Positions 52,446-64,000 of a stretch of DNA of 64,000 bases are shown here, one piece after another (within the stretch, counting starts at the first letter, position 1; the number at the start of each line of letters is the position of its first letter). The position numbers and the translations under genes were made by a program. The stretch comes from Ricinus communis (Eukaryota; Streptophyta; Magnoliopsida; Malpighiales; Euphorbiaceae). The notes below the pieces were generated by a model, which saw only the letters and a program-made list of their open reading frames with translations, was not told the origin of the DNA and did not search any database. The stretch covers positions 25,568,888-25,632,887 of the forward strand of contig NC_063260.1 in the NCBI RefSeq assembly GCF_019578655.1, in the 5' to 3' direction.

Positions 52446-52950
52446 AGTAGTGTGCGTGGATCATTCTAGAATCGAAGGATTATATTTTTTTATGAGGTAA
52501 TTTTTATTTTCGATTTTCGTGACTTGACTAAGGAATGAATAATGGAACGATATAAATGACTTTTTTTCCAATGTATATGAAGTTGAGCAACCTTTTATTG
52601 TTGCGGCTGGCCATTCCCTGTTAGCTGTTTCAGCAACTATTTTTTGATTCCAAAACCAAACACCGACTATCGCTCCCTACAGGAGATAGAAAGGACCCAC
52701 TCAATCCATACTTTCTTTATTTGAGAATGATGTTGGGAGAAAGAAAGGCGACTCTTATAATCTTTCGATATTATTGAAGTGAGGGGACTTGACCTGAAGC
52801 CTTGAAATAGAGTCTCATCCACCTCCTTAGCTCCACACGCCCTTGCTAGTAAAAGCTCCTATTAGGGAGAAGTAAAATTTGATGAGCAAGCGATCCAGCC
52901 TCTAACCCTTCAATAATGGATTTGTCTGCAAATCAAATCCCGCCCTCAGT
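52446..52950. other. Higher-GC segment right of the retroelement, possibly organelle-derived
   Basis: It continues the left segment across the insertion. Composition is more even than the flanks and the style is that of plant mitochondrial spacer DNA. It stops at an (AT)n run near 52951-52964, after which normal AT-rich nuclear DNA resumes. No gene is recognised in it. Confidence 0.4.
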
Positions 52951-54289
52951 ATATATATATATATTACGAACTAAAATATCAAAAAGAAAATTGCATTTTC
53001 ATATATAATTTTATAAACTAATTTTTTCATTCGGTTATTTTGTGAGAAAATTTATGCTCCACCCTATTGAAAAGTTGGGTGTTTTGTATACATCTTGGAT
53101 GTTTTTCACACTTGAATAGTGGACCATAAGATGTAAAACAAGAAACGTATAAATTTAGGAGGTGGGTGGCAGAGGATGTTCAGTTGTATTTATAGTGAAT
53201 AAGGTCAAGAAAAAGATATGGTGTTGGAGATAATAACAGTAGACTTGTAGTAGTGGACCACAATTTTTGGTATTATTATTATTGCCTATTTGCATGCCCC
53301 TTTGCGCCCACCTGACCTCCTCAATATATACAGCACTCCTTTCATCCTAATTTATTAGGCTCTACACCCAATTTATTCTAGGCCTAATGACATCATCCAA
53401 TTATTTTTGAATCTGTAATTAATTTATATTTTTTTAATTGAATATATGAATCTTTTAATACTTTATGTTGATTGTATTGTGAGAATTAAAATATGTTGAC
53501 TACCGTTGTATTACAAGTTCTATAAGTGTCTTCTAACATGATGCAACATTGCCTAGGTAGATAAAAAATATAATCAACGGTATGGATGAGATAATAATAT
53601 TTTTCTTAATTTAATTAAGATTTTAAATTTAACTCTTAGATATATATTTATATTAAAATTCTTGAGACAACAATTCACTATCCGCAAAAATCCTATTTAA
53701 TATATTTTAAATTATTGGGTAAAAATTAAAGTTAATGACATAATAAAAAATTGGGTGAAATTTCATAACGTTTTTATCATTACACTATATATATATATAT
53801 AAATTCGCACTTGCACTTTGGAGCACTAAACCCCACTTCTCTTGTTGCTCATTAAGATTCTTTTCCACTCCAATCCAATGAGGTTTCTTTTCCTCAAGAA
53901 AGGGTTTTGGGTTTACACCATTTTTTATCCGGTTTATTTTTCTCATCGATTTTTAATTGGGTCTTTAATTTCTTTACTTGTGCTTTTGTAATCTAATTCA
54001 AATTCTAAACTTCATATGGCTTTTTTTTTTTTTAATCCACTGGAGGCTCAATGGACAGTAAACTACACAATAGAAAGTAGTCATTTCTTTGCATTCGCAA
54101 TAAAAATAAAATCTTATACAATACAGAAGTGGAGATTTGAATTCCAGACCTCCACATTTCAAAAACAACCGCTTTTCATATATTTATAGATTTTTCGAAC
54201 ACCAAAAAAATATGAGGAAAAGACTCTACCTACACCTAATTGAATCGTGTCATGAGCTCATCTAGCCAAGTCTATACAATGATCTTGTT

Positions 54290-54291
<2 letters not shown>

Positions 54292-54328
<37 letters not shown>
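54292..54328. repeat. (TA)n microsatellite
   Basis: About 18 uninterrupted TA units, the longest dinucleotide repeat in the window. Confidence 0.95.
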
Positions 54329-54330
<2 letters not shown>

Positions 54331-57300
54331 CCTAGGTAGTAGTGCTTTAATTTATTTATTGAATTGTAATAGATAAATATTATTATATTATAAAATAGGT
54401 ATATATATTTTCTTCATTATAAAAGCGTTGAGTTTCTTTTTAATAAACTAGTAATGCGGATGAAATTCCTTTTCTATAAGAATAGCAAAGTAAATGAAAA
54501 TATAAAATATAGTATGTATATATTTAGATTCATTTAAAAGTCAAGTGAATAAGTAATTTAGTATTATTGAATAGAAAGTCTTTTCATAAAAGCAGAATTT
54601 ACTCCCAAACACTATTGATAATAATTAACAGTAAATAATTTTACATATATATTTTTTGGTGCTTAACATTTATATTTATCTTTTTATATTTAATTTTATT
54701 ACTAAAGTATTTATATAGTTTAAAAGTAGTAGACACAGTGCATATTTAGATATTTAAATTTTGATGATTTATTTGTTTTGATACTTTAACTTTCAGTTTA
54801 TCTAACAAACATTTAAATTATATTTTCATTATCTTTTGAATTTCAGTTTCCAGTATAATTTAATAGACACTTAAATTTTTATTTAATAAAAATATTATAA
54901 TAGCTATACATAATATAAATGGATATGTTAAATAAAGCCACATTCTAACCATTCTTTTTTTTTTTTTAAATATTACAAATAATAAAATTGATGTATCTAT
55001 CAAATCAAATCCAACGTTAAAGTATTAAAAAACTAAATGATTAAAATCACGGGTGTTTAAATGTGCATTTCACCAAAAATAATAGAAATAAAATAAATTA
55101 CTTTTTGATAGATCAGCCGACCTTTCTTCAATTAGATTATTTTTCACAAAAGGAAACGCGCTTTTTATGACCATCAATTTCTCTTGATTTTTTTGGCCTT
55201 TTAGAAGGTCAGTTCTGCTTGTCTTAAGGAACTTATTAATTCATAAGATCTTTTGCACCCAATTGAAGTTTATATTACCATCAGATCAAAATGTTTTCAT
55301 GGATAATGTTTTGGATGCTCATATTTTAGTTATAGATTTCTAATTCTATCGCTAAAGTGTTTTTTTTTTCTATTCAATTCTCGCTAAAATTGATACTAAA
55401 AAAAATAACGCTAATTATTTCTATTCAAAATTTGCACTAAGTTTAATTTTAATTTAAGGACAAATATATTCATTTTTGTTAAATATCATTTTTCTTCTTT
55501 TCTAAAATTTTCTTTTATGATTGAAGCATCATTATTCCGTCGATAATTATCAACGAAAATAATTTTTTTTGCTAAAATATGTCATTGAATATAAATGTTC
55601 TTATAACGATGAAATAATAATTATATTGTTACCTATTTTATGAGGCAAATATAGCTTTTAAGTATTATGAGTGTCAAGAAACAAGTGATTTAACTTTTTG
55701 AACATCAACATAGTACCTACCAAAATTAAAATTGAAATTAACCCACCAACAAATTCCTTTTTGGGGCCACTCTCCTACATTATATAAGTCAAACAACTTG
55801 TTGCCTGTATTTTGCTTGGACTGCCGCAAGACAGTGAGACTACAGTCTGCATCTGCACCTGCATCATACATATACAAATTTTACTCTTTGCATTACGCAC
55901 CATAGCTATCTTTCTTTTTTCTATTAACAATGGACAGAAAATATTATTTAGTGTAATTGGATTAACAGTTTGATGATAAATCTGGGGTACTTTTTAGAGT
56001 GGAGGACTAATTATCTTGTAATTTAAAGTGGTTTAATATTCAAATTCTTGCCATTAGTGAGTTTTATTATGAATTAAAATCATCATATTCCTAAATAACA
56101 TGACAGATTAAAAACTAAAATAAAAATCAAAAGCGTGGTTAAGATTAATTAATTATCAAATCATTGCGTTGATATTTCAACTTAGATAATTGGATTTGTC
56201 TTGTCAATAGAAATGTGCATTGATAACGTGATTTCTATGCCAAATATACTTATTAATTTACTATACATGCCGACACAGAAATGGAAAATAGGGTGAGATT
56301 GAAAATGGGTTTATTTGGCCTATGATTAAATCATTTTTCTGCACATTGAAATCTTTTTTTTTTTCTTTGGAAAAATGGGTGTATTCAGAACTTGGAACCT
56401 TCACCACTGAATTATTAACAGCATAACGGAATAATTGATGGCTTTTGAACAATATATAGGTTAATTTAACACAATACCGTATCATGTCATCACAAGGCTA
56501 TCTTTCTTTTCATTTTTTTATTAGTTTTAAACTCAATATCCCATAGTCTTAATGAAAGTCTTATATCAATTAAATTGCACCTATTAGTAAGAAAATCTAT
56601 TTCCTTAATTAAGAAAAAAATTAATGCTTATAGTAAATCCAATACCCATAAACTAGAATCATTAATGATTCATGCAAATGGACCAGTGTGATCCCAATAT
56701 TCTCTTATTTATTGCAATGGTTGCTTAATTAATAACATACCCTAATTGGAATGCAAGCAATAAGGATCATATAAGTTTAGAGTTAATTAGTATTGTACCA
56801 AAAGCAAACACAACAGGAAAAAAGTTTCCTTTTATCTCAATAGGTTTATGAGATATATCAAAATCAATTCTTTCATTTTCACTTAACATTTTTAAAAGAA
56901 AGAAGGGCCAAGTTGAAAATCTTTTTTGTCTCTTAACTGCCTAGCTATCTGAAGATACTGTATGAAACTAGATTGCTTGATATGTTCTGATCAAATTCAA
57001 AAACATTGGATTAAAATTGACGGATGACATTCTTAGATGGAAGCTGCTGCTGCTGAAAAAGCATCACGATCAATGAGAGATATTGACAGTCCATTCAATA
57101 ACAAAAGAAATGGGTGAGGATTTTGATGTTGGGTTTAACGACTATATGGGAAAGCTTAAAGAAATATATAGTAATAAAAATAATAATTATTATTATAAGA
57201 AGAAAGCCATTTTTAACTTATTATTTGGACTTATTGAATGAAAGTAACAATATATGGTGGCCTACATGGAATAAAAATTTTGCCATGTTGATGTGGGCCG

Positions 57301-59182
57301 TCGATCTTTATGGTGTATTATTAAGCACACTAGTGCCAATTTGCATTATCTCATCCCACGAAAGTTGGAATATAAAAGAAGCCAATAAAGATAAGGTCAC
57401 TATTGAAAGCATGGAAATTTTACACCTCAACATCACCATTTTCGTTTTGCATTCGTTTCTCTCAGTTTGATGTGTAGGATTGCAATTGGAAGGTACAATG
57501 AGAAAGTCTTTCTCCTTTTGAAAAGTTAGTTCCACAGTAAAGGGGGAAAGCAATTTGATAATTGAAATAATCATTGTGAAATTTAATTGTTAATATCTTT
57601 TTCAAAATTAACCACTAAAAAAAGTCTTAATTTTCTTTTATTAAATTTTATTATCTGAATGGTGCTTTTTTAAATATTTTTCTAATCTTCCCAGATTGGG
57701 ATTTACATTTGCAATTAATTAAAGTTACTACATATAAGTAAAATTTATGGTTTGGACCAATATTTTTAAGAGGAAAAGAAAAGGTTAAAGAATCAATCAT
57801 AGGCATATGCACCGAAAAATGCCCTGGAATTTTCATGCAGCCGCCATTAACAATGTGGCAAAAGGTATTTTAGGTGACAGACATTCAAGGGATGTGGCAA
57901 TTGACTAGCAGGACCGAAGTCGGTATTTATGATGGACGACTAATACAAGTAACTTCAATCTTGGACCATATATTAACTACAGTCTGATTCTGCTACTATA
58001 TATGTAGTTTTTGTCAATATGAAAGCGTATATTTTCTCTGTGGTTGATATTTGTCGTGCAATACCCATAAATTTTTCTTTTGCATTAACAATAAATTTCA
58101 AGAAACATACCAAAAAACAAAATGAAACTAATATAAAAATGAAAATAGATTAAAAGGAAAATGTGAAACGAACCTTGCAATTTTTTCTGGATCACAGACA
58201 AGACAACTACGTACCCTCAGTTGCAGTGTAGCAAAGAACCATCCACCAAGGGCTCAACTCCCAAGCACATACGATATATATATATAGAATAAACATAGAG
58301 CAAAAACATATAAACCTTATAACCCTAATATCCCAACATGGATTACTGTCAAAAGGACACCTTGTCTAATATTAATGGTCCCTACAGCCATAATTTATAT
58401 TACCATGCATGTAACAAATTCTTTTTTGTCCAAACCAATAATTAATAACCATTTGATTTACATTGTTACTAATTACTTTAAAAGGGTTCGATTTGTTTTC
58501 TCAAGACTCTGACTTATTAATCATCATCATCATCAATCTGGATTCTTGATTCTTGATTCCCCATTCCTAGCTAGGTCCAACCTGTTTATCACCATCATAA
58601 TAAAGCTGCATAACCTAAGACCTGCTCTGTACCACACCCGCATATGGATATATATGTTTATAAACATAGGTTGGTCCATGCAAAGAAACTATAATAAAAA
58701 AGAAGAAAAAAAAATTAAAAATAGTACTGGACCACCCTATGTAACATATAGTTCCAAGTTTCAAAACATAGTCTAAAAATGTACTCTGGTGGCAGTGAGA
58801 ACTCAGAAATCCACAGTTTCTTTTAACCCCCGACTTTGGTGGGTGCTAAATTGACCTATCCATCTCTTAAAAAATCAAAGGAACAAGAAGATGAAAAACC
58901 CATCAAGAAAACATATACATAACCGTACAGGAAGCTTTTCAGTTGGTCAGTTAGAAAAGAACCCATTAACATATAAAATCCAATGAAAGTAACGCAAGGA
59001 TAGGGAAGAGAGTTACTGTAGTATGTGTATGACTAGCTACCTCACTCACTTTCATATCTGTGTGTGACTCAACTGAGGATGAATATAAGATGAGCAAGGG
59101 GTGCGTAGGATAAGGCAAATTGATAGGAAGAAAGTACAAGCAACTGAAACACAAGATTGGTTGATGGTACCAATATAGTATA

Positions 59183-59244
59183 GGGGGTGGTGATGGTGGT
59201 GGTGGTGATGGTGGTAGGGCAGAAGAGAAGAGAAGAGAAGAGAA
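59183..59244. repeat. (GGT)n followed by (AGAAG)n tract
   Basis: A GGTGGT/GATGGT trinucleotide run is followed at once by four to five GAAGA units. It is purine-rich on the + strand and strand-asymmetric. The ORFs crossing it on the - strand (poly-Pro, poly-His) are products of the repeat. Confidence 0.85.
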
Positions 59245-59692
59245 CGGCAAATTAAAATTTGGCAAGCGGCGGAGAAAGCTTCATTACTGGACCACTTGCT
59301 TTTAACGGACAAAAATTAAAGCTCCATTTCTATGCTTTCTTTTCCCACTCTCACCTTTTGGCAACTGCACATGCATATGTATTTTTGTTCAAGCTTCAAA
59401 TTCGGGTTAAATTAATGTAAATTGAACTATTGTTAAATTCTGATTCGAGTTGGTTATGAAATTTTAAAAATTTTAAATTCGTTCATATGTATATATTTGA
59501 GTTCGATTGCACACCATTAAATATTAACTTAATAAATTATGTGATTACTATACTAATTAAATTTGAATTACATGTATGATCATTATCAGAAGGGGATGAC
59601 AAAGTGGGATATGGATCACCATTTTGTTTCTTATTATGATCCTTTTTGCTGATTGTCATTTTGGAGTAGTTTTACACAAATAATTAAGATGC

Positions 59693-59724
<32 letters not shown>

Positions 59725-60866
59725 TCAGTTTTCAATAATAAGTCTTTCTTTTTTCTTTTCAATCTCCTTTAAAAGTCTTTATGAAGTGCTAAGAGGAGAA
59801 AAAAAGTGGGAAAGAAATGCAAAGCACATTGATAGGGACTCAAGGATGGATGAAAGGCAAAGCATGAGGTGCGAGTGGAGTAGGCAAATTTTGATGATAA
59901 TAATTAATTTTTTGTAAGAAAAATAAAAACTATGAAAACAAAGAAAGAAAAGGAAAAAGAGATGGTCCCCTCATGTATACAACAGAGAGAAGAGATGGGT
60001 GGAGTACTTTAATAGAGTAATTAATTAGAATTAGATGAAGAAACTATTGGACCACCTCATCTCTTTTATTTTTTTCTTTCTCACAGTCCCTTCTTTTGGG
60101 AACCTTTTTTTTTTCCTGGATCAATTCTTCCTTTTCTTCAATTTGTTTGGCTAAGAAACCAATAGTACTATTTCAACTGCTGCTGCTGCAGTACAATTTT
60201 TAAGCCCACCACAAAGAGTGAGCAGACCCTCCAATCAGGACTCTTCAATATAACCCATCTGAAAAAGCCTGGACACATCTCCTACTTAGAAATGATTTCT
60301 TGGGGATCGTGTCAGCCATATAGAAATTTCAATCATCCCATAATTCCCTTTTCTTTTTCTGGTTTTATCAGATGGGATTGGATGTTTTTTTGGTCGTGTA
60401 CTATTCTATGATTTTATTACAAGGTTAGGAAGCAGGCTGTGTGGAGAGTGAGTACACTACTGTGACTGTGCCTGGGATCTTTTTTTTGTTTTTTTTTTTT
60501 AATATTTATTTTTCAATCTTAAAAAGAATTAAAGAATATTTTTTGCATATTATTAACAGATTAATAAAGCAAGAAGAGGTCATGTGGCGGCTTGTAGTTT
60601 GTGCAGCAGGCAAAGGACTATAATTACTTTCTGCTGGCTCCTGGGTTCTGTGTCATTAGTACTTTGTGAAGCAGGGGAATTCAGCTTTTTTTTTTTTATT
60701 GAAAGAAACAAAAAAAGGAAAAATTTATTAAGTTATTTTAATCATGACCCAAATAATGTTTTACTAGGATATTTATTTTCTTGATTATGGTCATTTCTAA
60801 TTGGTGGGTGTGAAATGATTGAGGGTGTAATATGGTTTTCTTACTAGGAAGTCTATTTTGTATGTT

Positions 60867-60874
60867 TATATAAA
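60867..60874 (+). promoter_or_regulatory. Candidate BEL1 TATA box
   Basis: TATATAAA lies about 40 bp before a GA-rich stretch that would fall in the leader. With a start near 60900, the leader would be about 680 nt before splicing. Inferred from sequence and position only. Confidence 0.4.
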
Positions 60875-60904
60875 CTTGCTGCATTGACCCACTTGTGGCC
60901 TAGA

Positions 60905-60966
60905 GATAGAGAGAGATAACAAAGAAAAAAGGAAAAAGAGAGAGAGAGAGGGAGAGAGAGAGAAAG
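60905..60966 (+). repeat. GA-rich tract in the BEL1 leader
   Basis: Near-continuous AGAGAG runs. GA repeats of this kind are bound in plants by BASIC PENTACYSTEINE proteins, which regulate ovule and homeobox genes; binding here is an inference. Confidence 0.6.
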
Positions 60967-60977
60967 ACGAATATCAA

Positions 60978-61028
60978 ATGATGATCATGGCTAGAGGGTC
61001 ATCATCACCTCTATCTGATCTTTTCTAA
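60978..61028 (+). other. Upstream ORF 1 in the BEL1 leader
   Basis: A 16-codon ORF starting with two adjacent ATGs (with another ATG at codon 4) and ending in TAA, in the predicted BEL1 leader. If the leader begins near 60900 it is the first ORF ribosomes meet and could lower BEL1 translation. Confidence 0.4.
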
Positions 61029-61089
61029 TTTCTTCTATTTGTGAGAAGATATATTTGATCTTTTCTTTCTAGGTTTGGTTTTCCATTTC

Positions 61090-61125
61090 ATGGCATACCA
61101 TGTTTGCTTATTAAGAGGAGCCTAA
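61090..61125 (+). other. Upstream ORF 2 in the BEL1 leader
   Basis: An 11-codon ORF with its own stop, 61 bases after upstream ORF 1 and still before the predicted leader intron. Its effect on BEL1 is inferred only. Confidence 0.35.
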
Positions 61126-61292
61126 AGAAAAAAGAGAACTCTATTGCTTAGCTATATACCTCACTTTTGGCTTCTCCATTTCATTTCCTTCTTCTTCTTC
61201 TTCTTCTTCTTCACTGTCATAATCAATTCTGCTGCTATGATTCTTTAGCCAAAAAAAAAAAAAGAAAAATAAGTCCACTTCCTTGCAAACTG

Positions 61293-61489
61293 GTAAGTTG
61301 TAAAGTCTTCTTACATACTAGCAACCAAATTGGAGGTCTTTGTTTCTTTTCTGTTTTCGGGTTATAGTTGAGTCATTCGTTAGTGCTATTAAGTTTCTTG
61401 ATGAATTAATTTGCTTTATGATACTTGATTGTGCTTTTAATGTTTTCTGGTGTTTGTGGGTTGAGCGGATCTTAATGAGTTTTATGCAG
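61293..61489 (+). other. Predicted 5' UTR intron of BEL1
   Basis: The donor CTG|GTAAGT and the acceptor TTTATGCAG frame a T-rich stretch between the leader and the coding start. BELL genes commonly have a leader intron. Another AG six bases on (61495) could be used instead. Confidence 0.5.
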
Positions 61490-61577
61490 TTGCAGAATCA
61501 ACATCATCATCGCCTTACTCAAGACTCAAGAAAGACTAAATGATATAATAAACCAAAAAAAAAAGATAGTTTAATTC

Positions 61578-63929
61578 ATGGCTAGAGAAGTGTGTGAAGA
61601 TAAATCAAGAAACATGGCATCATCCTCTGCAGCAGCTGGATTTTGTTACTCGGATGTTTCATCTGCTAGTAACCCAACGATCCAAACCCATCTTGGAAAT
61701 CAGATCCAAGGCTTTGAATCGAATCAAGAGATCTTTAACTTGACTACAGGGATGGAGATGATAGGGTTTTCGAGAAATCTACAGCAACAGCAGCAGCAAC
61801 AAAGTCATGACAGTAACACAACTGCTGCTGCTATGTGGAAAGGTTTTCTTAACAAGGCAGGAAACAACAACAATTCCTGTGCTGGTCCTTCTTCTTCCAA
61901 GACGATCAATGAATCAACAAGTGATTTTTATCAACATGAGTTCAATAAACAGGAATTCACAACTGGGATTTCTGAAACAAGTAGTGAAAATCTAATAGTT
62001 GGACCAACTGATTCATCATCCCCTGGTTGGCAAGTACATAGATTGCTTGTTGATGACTCTAATTTGCGATGCGTGTTTCCTTGTGAAGGAAACGAAAGAC
62101 CAAGTCAAGGCCTTTCACTCTCTCTTTCTTCAGCTAATCCTTCTAGTATTGGACTACAGTCTTTTGAACTGAGACACACAAGTAATCATCATGATCATAA
62201 TCAACAACAAGAACAAGAAATGAGGTTTTTGAATTCAAGTTCTAGAGATGGGTTCTTTGGAAAATCTCCTGCTAATACTCAACATCAACAACAGATGATG
62301 CAAGACGGGTTCATGACAAAAGCTGCAACTTTGCATCATCAAGGGCAGTTCCAACTTAGGAACTCAAAGTACTTGGGTCCTGCACAAGAACTTTTGAATG
62401 AGTTCTGTAGTCTTGGAACAAAGCAAAGTGATCAACTAAGGCAAAAGTCCAGTAAGCCAAAACAGTGGGAAAATGAGAATGGAAGTAGTAGTAGTAGTGC
62501 TTCAAGAAAACAATCTCTTTGCTCACTTGAATTCATGGAATTACAGAAGAGAAAAACAAAGCTACTTTCTATGCTTGAAGAGGTAAATATATTTCGTTAA
62601 ATTTCATTTCTTTTTCTCTATTTTATTTCATAAAGCTCCTTTCTTTCTTTTTCTTCTTCTTTCTTTGAAAGGAAAAGGAGGCTGGACAACATGTCTATCG
62701 ATCTTAATTAGTGAAAAGAAAGATGGAGATTTTTTACTTGGTAGTTGCTTAATTAGTTGAAAGCTCTTCAACTTTTGGTTTCTTGAACTAATTTAGCGAT
62801 TGGGGTCTCTTCATAAATGCGCACATCGTGACAATTCTGGCTTTTCATGTACTTTGAGAATAACCTTCTCTTCATAGCATCCTTGTTTTCATCTTATATT
62901 ACTCTCTACCTTGTTTGTATCTATCTACCACTTGCTGTAACTCTCATTTTTCAGTGGCTAAAAAACTTTTGACTCTCTCTTCACTCATATCTCTATCATC
63001 ATCTTCTTTTGTTTATGTGTGTGTGTTTCCCTTTTCAGGTGGAGAGAAGATACAGGCACTACTGTGATCAAATGAAAGCTGTAGTCTCGTCCTTTGAAGC
63101 TGTGGCTGGTGCTGGTGCTGCTATGGTTTATTCAGCTTTAGCATCAAAGGCTATGTCAAGACATTTCAGGTGTTTAAGAGATGGAATTGTAGCTCAAATT
63201 CACGCTACCAAGAAAGCTATGGGAGAGAAAGATCCGGTTGCACCGGGCACTACAAAAGGTGAAACTCCAAGGTTAAGGATTCTTGATCAAACTCTTAGGC
63301 AACAAAGAGCTATTCAACAAATGACCATGATGGAAAGTCACCCATGGAGACCTCAAAGAGGCTTACCAGAAAGATCTGTTTCTGTCCTTCGAGCTTGGCT
63401 CTTTGAGCATTTTCTACACCCGTAAATCTCTCTCTCTTTCTCCAAGCCTGCATAATTTTTTACCCTGTTGTCATTTAGCTCAAAGTTTATTCATACCCAC
63501 ACTACAAAAATCATAAGTTGAAAGAATCAATGTTTTTTATTCAAAACAAAAGAGTAAACAATGCAAATACCGTGCGGTTTTCTTCTATTACTGTAACTTC
63601 ACACACACACAAATTTATTTCTTCTTTTCGAATCTTTTTCCTTTGCAAAAACAAATTTAATATGTCTTGTTAGTTTCTAGCCACCTTCATTCGAGATTCC
63701 CTTCTTTCATATTTGTCATGTATTACATATCATGTTTCCTGTTTCTATTTTTTTGTGGATTTGATTGTATTTCATAGGGGCCCATCTCTCTCTTTCTCTA
63801 CTTCTTGACGATGGTTCGATAGTACTGACTAACTGTGCGTCTTTCATGGTAAACCTTTTATCATGCAGGTACCCGAGCGATGTTGATAAACATATCTTAG
63901 CCCGCCAAACAGGTCTCTCAAGAAGCCAG
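61578..63929 (+). CDS. BEL1: BEL1 homeodomain transcription factor, 5' part (cut by window edge)
   Basis: BEL1 is a TALE homeodomain protein that pairs with KNOX proteins and AGAMOUS/SEPALLATA complexes and sets ovule integument identity, in the nucleus. Three exons are seen, 61578-62582, 63039-63421 and 63869-63929, giving 483 codons up to the SRSQ of the homeodomain; the rest lies beyond the window. Order: variable Gln/Asn/Ser-rich region; ZIBEL motif GLSLSLSS (178-185); SKY box [15 protein letters not shown] (263-277); BELL domain from [11 protein letters not shown] through [13 protein letters not shown]; homeodomain start [13 protein letters not shown]...[18 protein letters not shown]. 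The NQIQGFE and [12 protein letters not shown] matches point to BEL1 itself, not another BELL gene. The next intron seems to start with GC. The ATG chosen is the first in frame (MAREV, compare MARD in Arabidopsis). Confidence 0.95.
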
Positions 63930-64000
63930 GCGAGTCCCCATCAATCTGTTGCTTAATTTAATCCTACATGAATTAATTTATGTTATCAATGCGGCGTATC
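63930..64000 (+). other. Start of BEL1 intron 3 with GC donor
   Basis: Conserved BELL proteins read SRSQ|VSNWF, so the exon must end at 63929; the bases that follow are GCGAGT, giving CAG|GCGAGT. The acceptor is outside the window, so GC-AG use cannot be confirmed here. Confidence 0.7.

Larger units (their letters stand above)
52951..60864. other. Gene-poor DNA upstream of BEL1
   Basis: AT-rich DNA with long (AT)n microsatellites (54292-54328 and 59690-59725), a (GGT)n tract (about 59183-59216) and an (AGAAG)n tract (about 59221-59244). Short ORFs such as 57114-57470 have no recognisable family. It may hold distal control elements of BEL1 but none can be identified by eye. Confidence 0.5.

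Noticed and set aside
55846..55865. Sequence resembling miR530 (TCTGCATCTGCACCTGCATC)
   Set aside because: It differs from the miR530 sequence I recall at several positions and no complementary arm is present nearby, so no hairpin precursor can form.
57114..57470. 118-codon ORF
   Set aside because: Composition follows the AT-rich background (poly-Ile/Lys), no family motif, no splice or promoter context.
59052..59312. Minus-strand ORFs with poly-His and poly-Pro
   Set aside because: They are read-outs of the (GGT)n and (AGAAG)n repeats.
1..64000. CRISPR arrays, rRNA operons, bacterial-type operons or tRNA genes
   Set aside because: None seen; the window is plant nuclear DNA and repeats present are microsatellites or retroelement LTRs.

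Overview
The window is nuclear DNA of a dicot plant. The genes have many short introns with GT/GC-AG borders, the intergenic DNA is strongly AT-rich with many (AT)n, (GA)n and poly(A/T) runs, the protein families are plant-specific (CCT, BELL homeodomain, BRH1-type RING), and there is one Ty1/copia LTR retrotransposon. The species cannot be fixed from sequence alone; a rosid is my guess.

Layout: (1) XPB DNA helicase of TFIIH, + strand, 20 exons, 1984-8374. (2) CCT-motif transcription regulator, - strand, 4 exons, 17053-18445. (3) PLAC8-type Cys-rich protein, + strand, 8 exons including 22- and 19-nt micro-exons, 20948-24128. (4) Intronless BRH1-like RING-H2 E3 ligase, - strand, 27887-28381. 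(5) Probable plastid phosphoglycerate mutase-like protein (AT74 type), - strand, 4 exons, 37273-38497. (6) A gene-poor stretch of about 23 kb holding a complete but coding-defective copia element (47972-52440, 243-bp LTRs, 5-bp target duplication) that sits inside a higher-GC segment resembling organelle DNA. (7) The first three coding exons of BEL1, + strand, 61578-63929, running off the right edge inside the homeodomain.

XPB, CCT, PLAC8, RING-H2 and BEL1 match, as I recall the Arabidopsis map, the run At5g41370 to At5g41410 (partly repeated at At1g63820-At1g63840). The block is therefore an ancient collinear segment, here expanded by intergenic DNA and interrupted by the phosphoglycerate mutase-like gene. 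The genes do not form one pathway: XPB serves transcription and DNA repair, CCT and BEL1 are transcription regulators, RING-H2 acts in ubiquitination, and the mutase-like protein is a histidine phosphatase-superfamily member.

I did not find a convincing new biological system. The points most worth a second look are two GC-AG introns (one inside the BEL1 homeodomain), a G-quadruplex-grade tract in a PLAC8 intron, a retroelement with young LTRs but a badly broken reading frame, an organelle-like insert around it, an orphan exon-like segment near 13.3 kb, a cluster of three small inverted repeats near 40.2 kb, and upstream ORFs in the BEL1 leader. Exon borders were assigned by eye from protein conservation and splice consensus; all phases were checked and are consistent.
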